Positions 1 through 17,591 are shown, counted from the first letter of the stretch. The stretch is 64,000 nucleotides of DNA from CBDDEC01 sp965198045 (GCA_965198045.1 CBDAOL010000008.1:62001-126000); one strand, 5' to 3'. Notes: a model not told the origin generated them from the letters alone. Numbers and translations are program-made.

Positions 1-59
1 TTTGCGGGACGAGCAGCTGGCAGACAGTTCGTTGACAACCGGAATCTGGTTCACTACCG

Positions 60-89
60 TTGTCTTCCTGCGCCCGATTCAGGTACAAT
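60..89 (+). promoter_or_regulatory. candidate rpoB-rpoC promoter
   Basis: A TTGTCT box at 60-65 is followed after 18 nt by TACAAT at 84-89, a reasonable sigma-A-type -35/-10 pair about 270 nt upstream of the rpoB start. A consensus TTGACA lies further up at 32-37 but has only a poor -10 partner (TACCGT at 55-60). Assignment is by eye only. Confidence 0.4.
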
Positions 90-136
90 TCCACTTGCGT
101 GGCGCGGTCGACAACCTAGGAACCTTTCTACACCCA

Positions 137-187
137 CCCCGGCAGCAGTGACTTTGCCCGGAAGGCAAAGCCGTGTGCTGCTCGGGG
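137..187 (+). promoter_or_regulatory. nested stem-loop in the rpoB leader
   Basis: The untranslated stretch before rpoB folds into a nested hairpin. An outer stem pairs 137-147 with 176-187 (11 bp, one bulged C and one possible G-U). An inner perfect stem pairs CTTTGCC (152-158) with GGCAAAG (164-170) around a 5-nt loop. A further short repeat (TGCAT ... ATGCA) follows near 195-213. There is no U-run, so it does not look like a terminator; a leader or processing element is more likely. No gene is visible in 1-355. Confidence 0.45.
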
Positions 188-355
188 GCTTCTGCATGTC
201 AGCTGCATGCATCTAAGTGGACGGGCTGATAGCCGGGGTTCGTTTAATCACGACTGTTGCCGCATCGACCGCTGTTCGCCCTGGGTGAGAGCCCTCGGCG
301 GCATCGGATCGACCGGGCCGCGCAGGATGTTAGCGAGAGATCTGGGGAGGGTCTG

Positions 356-8462
<8,107 letters not shown>

Positions 8463-8488
8463 CCTCGACGCGACGATCGAGCGACAAC

Positions 8489-8520
8489 GAAGCGCCCCGG
8501 TTGCCCGGGGCGCTTCTCTT
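8489..8520. terminator. intrinsic terminator after rpoC, probably bidirectional
   Basis: A perfect 12-bp stem (GAAGCGCCCCGG at 8489-8500 with CCGGGGCGCTTC at 8505-8516) encloses a TTGC loop and is followed by TCTT. It sits between rpoC and the converging minus-strand glutamate dehydrogenase remnant, so it can serve both strands. Confidence 0.85.
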
Positions 8521-8556
8521 GTCACGAGGGGCCAGGCAATCGGGGGGCGAGGCCCG

Positions 8557-9614
8557 CTAGGGGTAGATCCCGCGCAGGTCGACCGCCTCGCCGACGCGTT
8601 CGATGCCGAGGCGCTGAGCTGCGCCGCGGAAGGAGAGCCCGGCTTCGGTGTCGCGTTCCTGGCGTTGGCGGACGCTGCGATAGGCCTCGGTCATGATCTG
8701 GCGCAGCTCCTGGTTGACGCGCGCCTCGCTCCAGCGGATGAACTGGCGCGCCTGCACCCACTCGAAGTACGACACCGTCACACCGCCGGCGTTGGCGAGG
8801 ATGTCCGGGAGCACGGTCACGCCACGGTCCTCGAGGACCAGGTCGCCCTCTGGCGTGGTCGGACCGTTCGCGCCCTCGATGACCAGGCCGGCGCGCACAC
8901 GATCGGCGTTGTCGCTCGTGATCACGCCGTTGATCGCGGCCGGCACGAGGATGTCGACATCCGCCTCCAGGATGTCTCCGAGGTCGATCACCCCGACGTC
9001 GTTGCCGGGCAGCTGAGACCACGAGGTCAGCGTGCCGCCGTCCTCGATGTGGGCGAACGCAGCCGCGGCGTTAATGCCCTCCGGGTGGTGGAGCGCGATG
9101 TCCTTGTCGGAGACGTACTGCACGTGGACCCCGGCGCGCTGCAGGAGCTTCGCGCCGATCCCGCCGACGTTGCCGAAGCCCTGCACCCGGCCAGACCACC
9201 ATCGGCACTGAGATGCTCCTCGAGAATGTTGACGATGCCTCGACCGGTGGCCTCGTAGCGCCCCTCGGACCCGCCGATCGAGACGGGCTTGCCGGTGACG
9301 ACGCCGGGAACAGTGTACCCGACCGACATCGAGTAGGTATCCATCATCCAGGCCATCGTCTGGGGGTTTGTCCCCATGTCCGGGGCTGGGATGTCCTTCT
9401 CCGGCCCGATGATCGGCACGAGCTCGGAGGTGAAGCGGCGCGTGAGCCTCTGCAGCTCATCCGTCGAGTGCTCCGTCGGGTCGATGATGACGCCGCCCTT
9501 CGTCTGGAAGACGGTCTTGAACGAGGTCAGGTACTCGCGCCGGTCGTCGCCGAGACCAATCGCGTCCGCGGCGGTGCCAAACTGGCTGAGCGCGCTTTGC
9601 AGTGCCTGGTCCAT
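8557..9614 (-). pseudogene. glutamate dehydrogenase (Glu/Leu/Phe/Val family), disrupted
   Basis: The two reading frames together match a hexameric-type glutamate dehydrogenase, which interconverts glutamate and 2-oxoglutarate with NAD(P). The 5' part (9614 down to about 9190, ATG start with an AGGAG site) shows DIPAPDMGT, TGKP and GGSEGRYEATGRG. The 3' part (from about 9186) shows the nucleotide-binding VQGFGNVGG, EGANGPTTPE and DILANAGGVTVSYFEW. There are two lesions. The frame changes just before VQGFGNVGG, where a few residues expected in the family are also missing. Near codon 40 the sequence jumps from the N-terminal helix directly to KGGVIIDP, omitting roughly 65-75 residues that normally hold the substrate site and catalytic lysine. 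As written it cannot make an active enzyme; assembly error is the alternative. Confidence 0.8.
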
Positions 9615-9702
9615 GCCTACTCCTGGGCTGCGCCTCCCGGCTCCCGAGGATCATCGCGCACGTGCGCGGCAAAGACGAGCGAGGCGACGCGTCGGCGAGC
9701 GC

Positions 9703-10482
9703 CTAGTTGTCGCCCGCGCCGGGCTGCGCAGCCTGCTCGACCGCGGCGAGAGCGCCGCGAATGACGGCGCGCTGGCCCTCGTCCAGGATCGGCGCGATCT
9801 CGCGGGCGGCACGGGCGTACAGCGTGAGCGAAGCGCGCGCCTGTTCCGCACTCGGTGAGTCTGCCAGGCCGAGCGCGGTGTCTTGATCTCGCGCCCATTC
9901 CTCGCCCAGCTCATCCGCGACGAGGTCCCAGAGCACATTCTCGGACTGCCACAGCAACCCACGACGCAGCGCGACGAGGTGGGCGAGCTGGAGCGCCAGG
10001 ACTCCGCGGTTGACCGCGGACATGCGCTGCTGCTCGTACACGATGCCGGCGACGACCTTGTAGACCTCCTCCGCGAGCCCGACCAGACCATCCGCGACGT
10101 AGGCGTCCACGGCCTCGGCGACCGTGTTCCACGACCAACGCTGCGACTCCTCGATCAGCCCGGCGGCGATACCGTCCGGGTCGTACAGCGCGGTCGCCGC
10201 ACGCCACGCGGGCACCGCAGCGCCGAGTTGCGAGGGGTCGCGGAAGCTCGCTCGCACTTCGTCGGTGGTGCGCCAGTTGATCACGAACATGCGGTCGCCA
10301 TGCTGCTCGACGCGGTGCGGCGGACCCTGGTTCAGCTCGGCGGCGATCGGCGTGAGGTCGACATCCGAGTACTCGGTTGCACCGCCGGTCGAGAAGGTGC
10401 CCCGCAGCACGACCGCCACCGCACCGTCCTGCGCCAGGGCCGCTGCCTGCTCTGCGATCAGCCGTTCGAGGGGTGTGACCAC
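9703..10482 (-). CDS. nucleotidyltransferase-like protein
   Basis: A 259-residue soluble protein starting at GTG. Its N-terminus (RGTFSTGGATEYSDVDL, about residues 27-43) resembles the catalytic G-S/T ... D-x-D element of minimal nucleotidyltransferases such as aminoglycoside and kanamycin nucleotidyltransferases, followed by a mostly helical C-terminal domain as in those enzymes. It lies 13 nt downstream of the radical SAM gene and is probably co-transcribed with it. No substrate can be inferred. The ribosome site is weak. Family assignment rests on this motif and domain layout only. Confidence 0.6.
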   Translation of the reverse strand: MVTPLERLIAEQAAALAQDGAVAVVLRGTFSTGGATEYSDVDLTPIAAELNQGPPHRVEQHGDRMFVINWRTTDEVRASFRDPSQLGAAVPAWRAATALYDPDGIAAGLIEESQRWSWNTVAEAVDAYVADGLVGLAEEVYKVVAGIVYEQQRMSAVNRGVLALQLAHLVALRRGLLWQSENVLWDLVADELGEEWARDQDTALGLADSPSAEQARASLTLYARAAREIAPILDEGQRAVIRGALAAVEQAAQPGAGDN

Positions 10483-10495
10483 CTGGCGGTATTCG

Positions 10496-12469
10496 CTAGA
10501 CCACGTTGAGCGCGGCAGCGAGGCGCTCGCGCTGCTGCATCAGGCGCTCGCGCTGCGTGGTGTCGCCGTCGGTCTTCATCTGCACGAGCTCCGCGATCTT
10601 GTGGCGACAATCGCCGTCGAGCGTCTGCATGCCGCAGACGTTGCAGGGGTCGCGCTTGCAGTCGAGGGTGATCTCTTCGTTCAGCGTCTTCATCCACTCG
10701 CCGCGCAGGTAGCTCGGCTCCGTGCCGCTATGGATATGCGACCAGGGCAGCGTCTCCCAGAGGTCGCGCATGCGGAACGCGTAGAAGGCCGGGTCGACCG
10801 AGTGCTCATCGAACGCGGCCTGCCAGATCGCCCAGTCGTGGTGCTCTGACCAGGAGTCGAACCTGGCGCCGTTGCGCCAGGCGGTCTCGATCACATCGGC
10901 GACGCGGCGGTCGCCACGCGACAGGACCGCCTCGAGCAGGGACTTCTCTGGCTCTTCCCAGCTGAACTGCACACCGGCGCGCTTGCAGCCCTCGCGCAGA
11001 ATGCGGTGGCGGCGACGCAGCGTGTCAGCGTCCGCCTGGCCGATCCACTGGTACGGCGTGTGCGCCTTCGGGATGAAGTTGCTGGTCGACACGCGCACGC
11101 GAGCACGACCGCCAATGTGGCGGCGACCGATCGCCTTCACCTCGCGGGCGATGCGCACGATCTCCTCGATGTCATGGTCGGTCTCGGTCGGCTGGCCGAC
11201 CATGAAGTACATCTTGATCGAGGTCCAGCCGCCGCTGAACGCGTTCTCGGCCGCACCCAGGATGTCCGACTCGCTGACCAGCTTGTTGATCGTGTTGCGG
11301 AGACGCTGCGACCCCGCCTCGGGTGCCAGGGTGAGCGTGTGCTTCTTGCCGCGCGCCACGGCGTCCGCGACCTCGACGCTGAACGAGTCGACGCGTGTCG
11401 AGGGGATGCTGATCTTGAGCCCGCGGTCGCCGTAGCGGTCCATCAGCGCATGCACCATGGGCGCGATCTCACGGTGATCCGTGGTCGACAGCGACATCAG
11501 CGACAGCTCGTCGTAGCCGGTGGCGTCGAGGAGCTCACCGGCCGCCTCCACCACCTCCTCGACGGAGCGCTCGCGCGTGGGGCGATAGATCATGCCCGCC
11601 TGGCAGAAGCGGCAGCCCTGCGTGCAGCCACGCTGGATCTCGATCGTCGCGCGGTCATGGACCACCTCCATGAACGGCACGATCGGCTTCGTGATCGGCG
11701 GCTCCAGGACCTCGACGACCCGCCTCGTGAGCAGACCGGGCGCAGCGTCGACGGCGGGCGTCACCGCCTCGATCGTGCCATCCTCGCGGTAGGCGACGTT
11801 GTAAAGCGACGGTACGTAGACACCCTCGACGCGGGCGAGCCGGAGGTGCAACTCGCGCCGCGATGCGCCCTCGCGCTTCCACGCGACGACGACGTCGGCG
11901 ATGTCCCGGATCAACTGCTCGCCCTCGCCCAGAGCGAAGGCGTCGATGAACGGAGCGAGCGGCTCCGGCTCGAGCGCGCCGGATCCGCCGGCGATCACCA
12001 CCGTGTCTCCGTCCCCTCGGTCAGCGGTCCGCACGGGAATGCCGCCGAGCTCGAGCATGTTGAGGACGTTCGTGTAGCAGGCCTCGTACTGCAGGGTGAT
12101 GCCGAGCAGGTCGAACTCGTGGAGCGCGTGGCGGGTTTCGAGCGAGCGCAGCGGCTCCCCGTGCTCACGCAGCAGCGCCTCGAGGTCTGTCCAGGGGCTG
12201 AATGCGCGCTCGGCCAGTGTGTCCTCGCGCAGGTTCAGGATGTCGTACAGGATCATCAGTCCGAGGTTCGACATGCCGAGGTCGTACAGGTCGGGGTAGG
12301 CGAGCGCCACCCGAAGGTCGTGCGCTTCCCAGTCCTTGACGATCGAGTTGAGCTCGCCGCCTGAGTAGCGGGACGGCTTCGCGACCCGCGCGATCAGTTC
12401 GTCGTAGCGCTGCCCCTCGCTGCGGCGAGCGCTGGGTGTGGCTGGCGCGGATGGCGTGGCCGTCGTCAT
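10496..12469 (-). CDS. B12-binding-type radical SAM protein (TIGR03960-like)
   Basis: A 657-residue radical SAM protein. The frame is open further upstream, but the ATG at 12469, preceded by a GAGGA site, is the sensible start. The N-terminal third looks like the B12-binding-like domain of this family (VALAYPDLYDLGMSNLGLMILY). The radical SAM cluster motif GCTQGCRFCQAG (three Cys, near residues 280-290) coordinates a 4Fe-4S cluster. The C-terminus carries extra cysteines (CNVCGMQTLDGDC) that could bind another metal. In many genomes this family is followed by or fused to a DUF2344 (TIGR03936) protein; none is seen here. It is divergent from the methyltransferase at 12614. The exact reaction is unknown. 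Confidence 0.85.
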   Translation of the reverse strand: MTTATPSAPATPSARRSEGQRYDELIARVAKPSRYSGGELNSIVKDWEAHDLRVALAYPDLYDLGMSNLGLMILYDILNLREDTLAERAFSPWTDLEALLREHGEPLRSLETRHALHEFDLLGITLQYEACYTNVLNMLELGGIPVRTADRGDGDTVVIAGGSGALEPEPLAPFIDAFALGEGEQLIRDIADVVVAWKREGASRRELHLRLARVEGVYVPSLYNVAYREDGTIEAVTPAVDAAPGLLTRRVVEVLEPPITKPIVPFMEVVHDRATIEIQRGCTQGCRFCQAGMIYRPTRERSVEEVVEAAGELLDATGYDELSLMSLSTTDHREIAPMVHALMDRYGDRGLKISIPSTRVDSFSVEVADAVARGKKHTLTLAPEAGSQRLRNTINKLVSESDILGAAENAFSGGWTSIKMYFMVGQPTETDHDIEEIVRIAREVKAIGRRHIGGRARVRVSTSNFIPKAHTPYQWIGQADADTLRRRHRILREGCKRAGVQFSWEEPEKSLLEAVLSRGDRRVADVIETAWRNGARFDSWSEHHDWAIWQAAFDEHSVDPAFYAFRMRDLWETLPWSHIHSGTEPSYLRGEWMKTLNEEITLDCKRDPCNVCGMQTLDGDCRHKIAELVQMKTDGDTTQRERLMQQRERLAAALNVV

Positions 12470-12601
12470 GGCATCCTCGTGCGGCTGCGACCGGGCTGCC
12501 CCGACCGACCTCTTGCCGCGCAGTCGATTCTGAGTGAGATCGAGGTTAGTCGGGAGGTCAGCGCTGGACAACACCGCTCCGAACCGGAGCGCGGCACAGC
12601 C

Positions 12602-12607
12602 TACGAT
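12602..12607 (+). promoter_or_regulatory. -10 box, probable leaderless start
   Basis: TACGAT lies 6 nt before the ATG of the methyltransferase gene and no ribosome site is visible. The spacing would put transcription initiation at or next to the start codon, i.e. a leaderless mRNA. Confidence 0.45.
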
Positions 12608-12613
12608 AACGGC

Positions 12614-13447
12614 ATGACCTACGACGCCGATCGCATTCGCGGCTGGTACGCCGATTTCGACGAGCGCGAGTGGCAGCGCCTCGAGGCGACGCTGCTCGGC
12701 CGCATCAAGTACGCGATCCACCGGCATGTACTCCTCGAAGCGGTCGAAGCTGGGATGCGCGTCGCGGACATCGGCTGCGGCCCCGGCCGTTTCGCCATCG
12801 ACCTGATCGAGGCCGGCGCCGACGTCACGCTCGTTGACATCTCACCGCACATGCTCGAGCAGGCCCGCCACCACCTCGGCGAGGCCGGCGTCGAGGCGAT
12901 AGCGTTCGTCGAAGCCGATGTACGCGACCTGTCGGCGCTCGAAGATGCCTCCTTCGACCTCGTCGTCAGCTACGGCGGGGCGGTGTCCTACTGCTACGAC
13001 GAACACCAGCGCGCGCTCGATGAGCTGGCGCGGATCGCCACGCCGGGGGCGACCGTGCTCGTGAGCGTCATGACACTCGTGGGGATGATGCGGCTGCTCG
13101 CCAGCCTCGACACGGCGAGCTTCCTCGAGGGCTGGTCGGACCACATGCCGGATGTCGACTGGCGCGCCGACGGCGTCGCGCTCACGAAGGACTCCCCGGA
13201 GTGGCACCTGCCGCTCGCGCTGTTCACGCCCGACGGCCTCGCCGCCGCATTCGAGAAAGCTCGCTGCGACCTCGAACGCGTGGCAGTCTCCAACCCGCTC
13301 ACGATGCTCGGCCAGGACCTCGGACAGATCAGCGCCTCGCCCGAGGCCTCGCAGCGGTTGATCGAGCTCGAGGTTGCGCTGAGCGTGCGGCCGGGGCTGC
13401 GCGACAGCGGCGAGCACCTGATCGCGCTCGCTCGGAAACGGCCATGA
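12614..13447 (+). CDS. class I SAM-dependent methyltransferase
   Basis: A 277-residue soluble methyltransferase. The glycine-rich SAM-binding motif I (VADIGCGPGRFAIDL) is near residues 52-66, motif II (VTLVDISPHML) follows, then an acidic VEADVRDL loop and motif IV (FDLVVSYGGAV). The C-terminal half has no recognisable substrate domain. The start at 12614 is supported by a -10 box immediately upstream and by the beginning of homology-like sequence; an upstream extension would run into the divergent radical SAM gene. The ATG of ispD overlaps its TGA stop (ATGA), so it may be translationally coupled to isoprenoid genes. Substrate unknown. Confidence 0.85.
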   Translation: MTYDADRIRGWYADFDEREWQRLEATLLGRIKYAIHRHVLLEAVEAGMRVADIGCGPGRFAIDLIEAGADVTLVDISPHMLEQARHHLGEAGVEAIAFVEADVRDLSALEDASFDLVVSYGGAVSYCYDEHQRALDELARIATPGATVLVSVMTLVGMMRLLASLDTASFLEGWSDHMPDVDWRADGVALTKDSPEWHLPLALFTPDGLAAAFEKARCDLERVAVSNPLTMLGQDLGQISASPEASQRLIELEVALSVRPGLRDSGEHLIALARKRP

Positions 13448-14148
13448 GCACCGACGCCGAGCGCGAGGGCGAGACCGTCGCCATCCTCCTGGCAGCCGGA
13501 TCGTCCGAGCGCATGGGCGCGATCGACAAGCTCTGGAGCGACCTCGACGGATCGCCCGTGATCGCACACTCGATCCGCCGGCTCGCGTCGACGCCCGCGG
13601 TCGATCGGCTCGTCATCGTCGCGCCAGCGGAGCGGCACGCCGCGCTGGCCGCGCTGGCGCCGCCCGATGTCGCTGTGGCCTGTGTCGAGGGCGGCGCGCG
13701 ACGCCAGGACTCGGTCGCGTCCGGCATCGCGGCGGCCTCGGACGCGGCGTGGTACCTGGTCCACGACGGCGCGCGGCCACTCGCCTCAGCGACGCTCGTG
13801 ACGCGTGTCCTCGACGCCGCACGCGAGCACGGCGCTGCCGTGCCCGGCGCTCCCGTCACCGACACGATCAAACGTGTCGACGCTGACGGTCAGGTCGAAG
13901 CGACGCTCGACCGCTCCTCGCTACGGTCGATCCAGACGCCGCAGGCGTTCGCGGGTGCGCTCCTCCGCCGCGCACACGAAACGATCGGCGACGATGTCAC
14001 CGACGACGCGGCGATGGTCGAAGCCCTCGACGAGGCGATCGTCGTGGTCGCCGGCGACCCGGCCAACCTCAAGTTGACCGCGCCCGCCGACCTCGAGGTA
14101 GCGCGAGCGCTGCTGGCCGCGCTCAAGGCGGAAGGGAACGGCTCCTGA
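13444..14148 (+). CDS. ispD: 2-C-methyl-D-erythritol 4-phosphate cytidylyltransferase
   Basis: IspD transfers CMP from CTP to methylerythritol phosphate in the non-mevalonate isoprenoid route. The 234-residue protein has the N-terminal CTP-binding loop LLAAGSSERMG (about 15-25), the VEGGARRQDSV segment, the VHDGARP active-site motif and the RSIQTPQAF block typical of IspD. The ATG at 13444 overlaps the stop of the preceding methyltransferase; the longer open frame upstream overlaps that gene and is discounted. Its TGA shares one base with the ATG of ispF, so ispD and ispF are translated together. Confidence 0.95.
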   Translation: MSTDAEREGETVAILLAAGSSERMGAIDKLWSDLDGSPVIAHSIRRLASTPAVDRLVIVAPAERHAALAALAPPDVAVACVEGGARRQDSVASGIAAASDAAWYLVHDGARPLASATLVTRVLDAAREHGAAVPGAPVTDTIKRVDADGQVEATLDRSSLRSIQTPQAFAGALLRRAHETIGDDVTDDAAMVEALDEAIVVVAGDPANLKLTAPADLEVARALLAALKAEGNGS

Positions 14149-14636
14149 TGCGCATCGGACAGGGCTACGACATCCACCCCTTCCGCGCCGACGGCGAGAG
14201 CGATACCGCGCTCCGCCTCGGCGGCGTCACGATCGAGGGCGCACCCCAGCTGCGAGGCCACAGCGACGGTGACGCGCTGATCCACGCGGTGATCGACGCG
14301 ATCCTGGGAGCGGCGGGCGCGGGCGATATCGGCCAGCACTTCCCACCGGGCGCGGAGGACACCGCCGGGATCGACAGCCGTGAGCTGCTCCAGCGCGCGT
14401 TCCGTCTGGTCGCTGCGCGCGGCTACCGCGTCGTCAACCTCGACGCCACGGTGATCGCCGAGCGCCCGCGCCTCGCCGAGCACATCCCGGCGATGCGTGA
14501 GGTCATCGCGCGCACGCTCGACCTCGAACCCGGCGCGGTCAACGTGAAGGCCACGACCGCGGAGGGCCTGGGCGCCATCGGCGCCGGCGATGCGATCGCC
14601 GCGCTCGCCGTCGCGCTCGTGGAGGACGAGGCGTAG
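14148..14636 (+). CDS. ispF: 2-C-methyl-D-erythritol 2,4-cyclodiphosphate synthase
   Basis: IspF cyclises the CDP-methylerythritol phosphate product of the pathway. The 162-residue size is normal. Metal ligands are visible as Asp8 and His10 in GYDIHPF and His38 in RGHSDGD, and the C-terminal ATTAEGLGAIGAGD motif that forms the cytidine pocket is intact. It overlaps ispD by one base. IspE, which acts between the two steps, is not in the window. Confidence 0.96.
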   Translation: MRIGQGYDIHPFRADGESDTALRLGGVTIEGAPQLRGHSDGDALIHAVIDAILGAAGAGDIGQHFPPGAEDTAGIDSRELLQRAFRLVAARGYRVVNLDATVIAERPRLAEHIPAMREVIARTLDLEPGAVNVKATTAEGLGAIGAGDAIAALAVALVEDEA

Positions 14637-14653
14637 CGCACCGCTCCCGCAGA

Positions 14654-14686
14654 CATCCCGTAACATGCCCCTCATCCCGTAACATG
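14654..14686 (+). repeat. tandem 14-bp direct repeat in the cys promoter
   Basis: CATCCCGTAACATG occurs twice exactly, at 14654-14667 and 14673-14686, with a 19-bp period. Each copy contains a TAACAT hexamer, and the second is placed as the -10 box of the leader ORF. The arrangement could be a duplicated promoter or a regulator binding site. Confidence 0.6.
14680..14685 (+). promoter_or_regulatory. -10 box of the cysteine leader ORF
   Basis: TAACAT followed by 7 nt and then the ATG at 14693. This is the spacing expected for a transcript that begins at the A of the start codon. No Shine-Dalgarno is present, agreeing with leaderless translation. Confidence 0.5.
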
Positions 14687-14692
14687 GACGGC

Positions 14693-14797
14693 ATGCCGAC
14701 ACTGAACACCCCACCGAGGCGACGCACGCCCCTCGCTGACACGAGCGATCTTGCGCTCTGCGCGTGCTGCCGTTGCACCTGTCCCACGGGGCGCTGA
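14693..14797 (+). CDS. cysteine-rich leader peptide, probable cysteine attenuator
   Basis: A 34-codon ORF lying 94 nt before cysE. Its last third reads LCACCRCTCPTGR: five Cys codons (residues 23, 25, 26, 28, 30) within eight, in a short peptide otherwise rich in Pro, Thr and Arg. It has a -10 box 7 nt upstream and no ribosome site, so it is probably translated leaderless. The stop codon sits in the loop of a GGGG/CCCC hairpin (14788-14801), which is enclosed by CCTGT/ACAGG pairing (14778-14782 with 14809-14813). A ribosome stalling on Cys codons would be placed to change this fold. Leaderless polycysteine ORFs that attenuate cysteine operons are known in mycobacteria; applying that here is inference. 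Confidence 0.65.
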   Translation: MPTLNTPPRRRTPLADTSDLALCACCRCTCPTGR

Positions 14798-14873
14798 CCC
14801 CTCGGTCAACAGGCCCCCACACCCAACCGACGATCACGACAGACGCCAGAACCGACCCTGCCGAGGGCGGTCG
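14778..14873 (+). promoter_or_regulatory. candidate attenuator fold between the leader peptide and cysE
   Basis: Three pairings are possible. Hairpin A: GGGG 14788-14791 with CCCC 14798-14801, extended by CCTGT/ACAGG. Hairpin B: CGACC 14853-14857 with GGTCG 14869-14873. Alternative C: CCCTCGG 14799-14805 with CCGAGGG 14861-14867, which uses arms of both A and B and so excludes them. No U-run follows, so control would act through Rho or ribosome access rather than an intrinsic terminator. Confidence 0.45.
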
Positions 14874-14890
14874 TAGAGACGGAACCAGTC

Positions 14891-15618
14891 ATGGGCTGGC
14901 TGACACGCATTCGCGAAGACATCTCCGCCGCGCAAGAGCGTGACCCTGCCGCGCGCGGGACGTTCGAGGTGCTCCTGACGTACCCCGGTGTGCACGCGCT
15001 GATCATCCACCGCTTCACGCACCGGCTGGACCGGCTGGGCATTCCGATGCTGCCGCGGCTGATCTCGCACCTCAACCGCATGTTCACAGGCATCGAGATC
15101 CACCCGAGCGCGCAAATCGGGCATTGCCTCTTCATCGACCACGGGATGGGGATCGTGATCGGCGAGACCACGATCATCGGGGACCACTGCCACATCATGC
15201 AGGGGGTCACGTTGGGCGGCACCTCGACGCGGCACGAGAAGCGACACCCGACGCTCGAGGACCATGTGCTCGTCGGCGCCGGAGCCAAGATCATCGGCGC
15301 CGTCACGATCGGTCGCTCCTCGAAGATCGGCGCCGGGTCCGTCGTCGTCTCCAGCGTGCCGCCGAACGCCACGGTGGTGGGCGTCCCCGGCCACGTCATC
15401 GCCTTCACGAACGAGGACAACGACACCGTCGAGCGTCTGCCCGACCCGGAGTGGGACCGCATCGACGAGCTCGAACGCCGCGTGCAGGCCCTCGAGCGAG
15501 CCACCGCCGAAGGCTCGTTCGTCGAGGAGGGTCCGGAGCCGCCCGCTCCCGCACGCTTCCCGCGAGGTACACCCGCAGACGACGAGCCCACACGAGAGGA
15601 CGAGGAGCGACGTACCTC

Positions 15619-15622
<4 letters not shown>
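14891..15622 (+). CDS. cysE: serine O-acetyltransferase
   Basis: CysE makes O-acetylserine from serine and acetyl-CoA, the first step of cysteine synthesis. The 243-residue protein has an N-terminal helical part and a left-handed beta-helix of hexapeptide repeats with the catalytic region IDHGMGIVIGETTIIGDHCHIMQGVTLGG written across about residues 82-110. It ends in a charged, probably coiled-coil tail (DELERRVQALE onward, about 55 residues) longer than the usual feedback-inhibition tail. The ATG at 14891 has only a weak ribosome site, so coupling to the upstream leader is plausible. It overlaps cysS by GTGA. Confidence 0.93.
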
Positions 15623-17094
<1,472 letters not shown>

Positions 17095-17129
17095 GCCCTG
17101 GGCGGTGCAACCGAGGCGGGCGTCACGCG

Positions 17130-17159
17130 TTGATCATGGCCAAATCGCGGACCTATACT
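17130..17159 (+). promoter_or_regulatory. promoter of the tRNA-tuf unit
   Basis: TTGATC at 17130-17135 is separated by 18 nt from TATACT at 17154-17159. This is one of the best -35/-10 pairs in the window, about 130 nt upstream of the first tRNA gene, as expected for a strong stable-RNA promoter. Confidence 0.65.
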
Positions 17160-17289
17160 GGATCGGTCGCGCTCCACGGTGACGGAGTGCGGCGTTTCTC
17201 TGTGGCGACTCGCCGATGGTGTGTCCGCCGGGCCGTCAGCTGGCCTGAAGCAGGCGACAGCCTGACCGAAGGCCCTAGGCTGGTAGCAA

Positions 17290-17365
17290 GCCCGAGTGGC
17301 GCAATGGCAGCGCAGCCGATTTGTAATCGGCAGGTTAGTGGGTTCGAATCCCCTCTCGGGCTCCA
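17290..17365 (+). tRNA. tRNA-Thr(TGT)
   Basis: A 7-bp acceptor stem (GCCCGAG with CTCGGGC), a CCGA/TCGG anticodon stem enclosing loop TTTGTAA with anticodon TGT, a GGTTCGAATCC T-arm, and an encoded CCA at 17363-17365. It opens a Thr-Tyr-Thr tRNA group upstream of tuf. Confidence 0.95.
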
Positions 17366-17505
17366 TTCCCGAAGCACGGACGGGGCGAGCGGCGAAGCCA
17401 GAGGCGCAAGCCGGACGGCCAGAGCCAGTGCTCCGCGGCGTCCGAGAGAGGGTCCGACGGCCGCTGCCGCCGGTCGCGGTGCGACAGAGAGCAACCGATG
17501 CGAAT

Positions 17506-17591
17506 GCACGGGTGGGAGAGTGGTTAATTCCAGCGGACTGTAAATCCGCCGCCTAACGGCTACGCAGGTTCGAATCCTGCCCCGTGCACCA
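17506..17591 (+). tRNA. tRNA-Tyr(GTA)
   Basis: The acceptor stem GCACGGG pairs with CCCGTGC, the anticodon loop CTGTAAA carries GTA, and there is the long variable arm expected of class II tRNA-Tyr. CCA is encoded at 17589-17591. The 140-nt spacer from the preceding tRNA holds no ORF I can support. Confidence 0.95.

Noticed and set aside
32..60. consensus TTGACA as the rpoB promoter
   Set aside because: Its -10 partner (TACCGT) is poor; the TTGTCT/TACAAT pair just downstream is better balanced.
14788..14813. intrinsic terminator after the cysteine leader peptide
   Set aside because: The hairpin is real on paper but has no U-run, so I list it as an attenuator fold and not a terminator.
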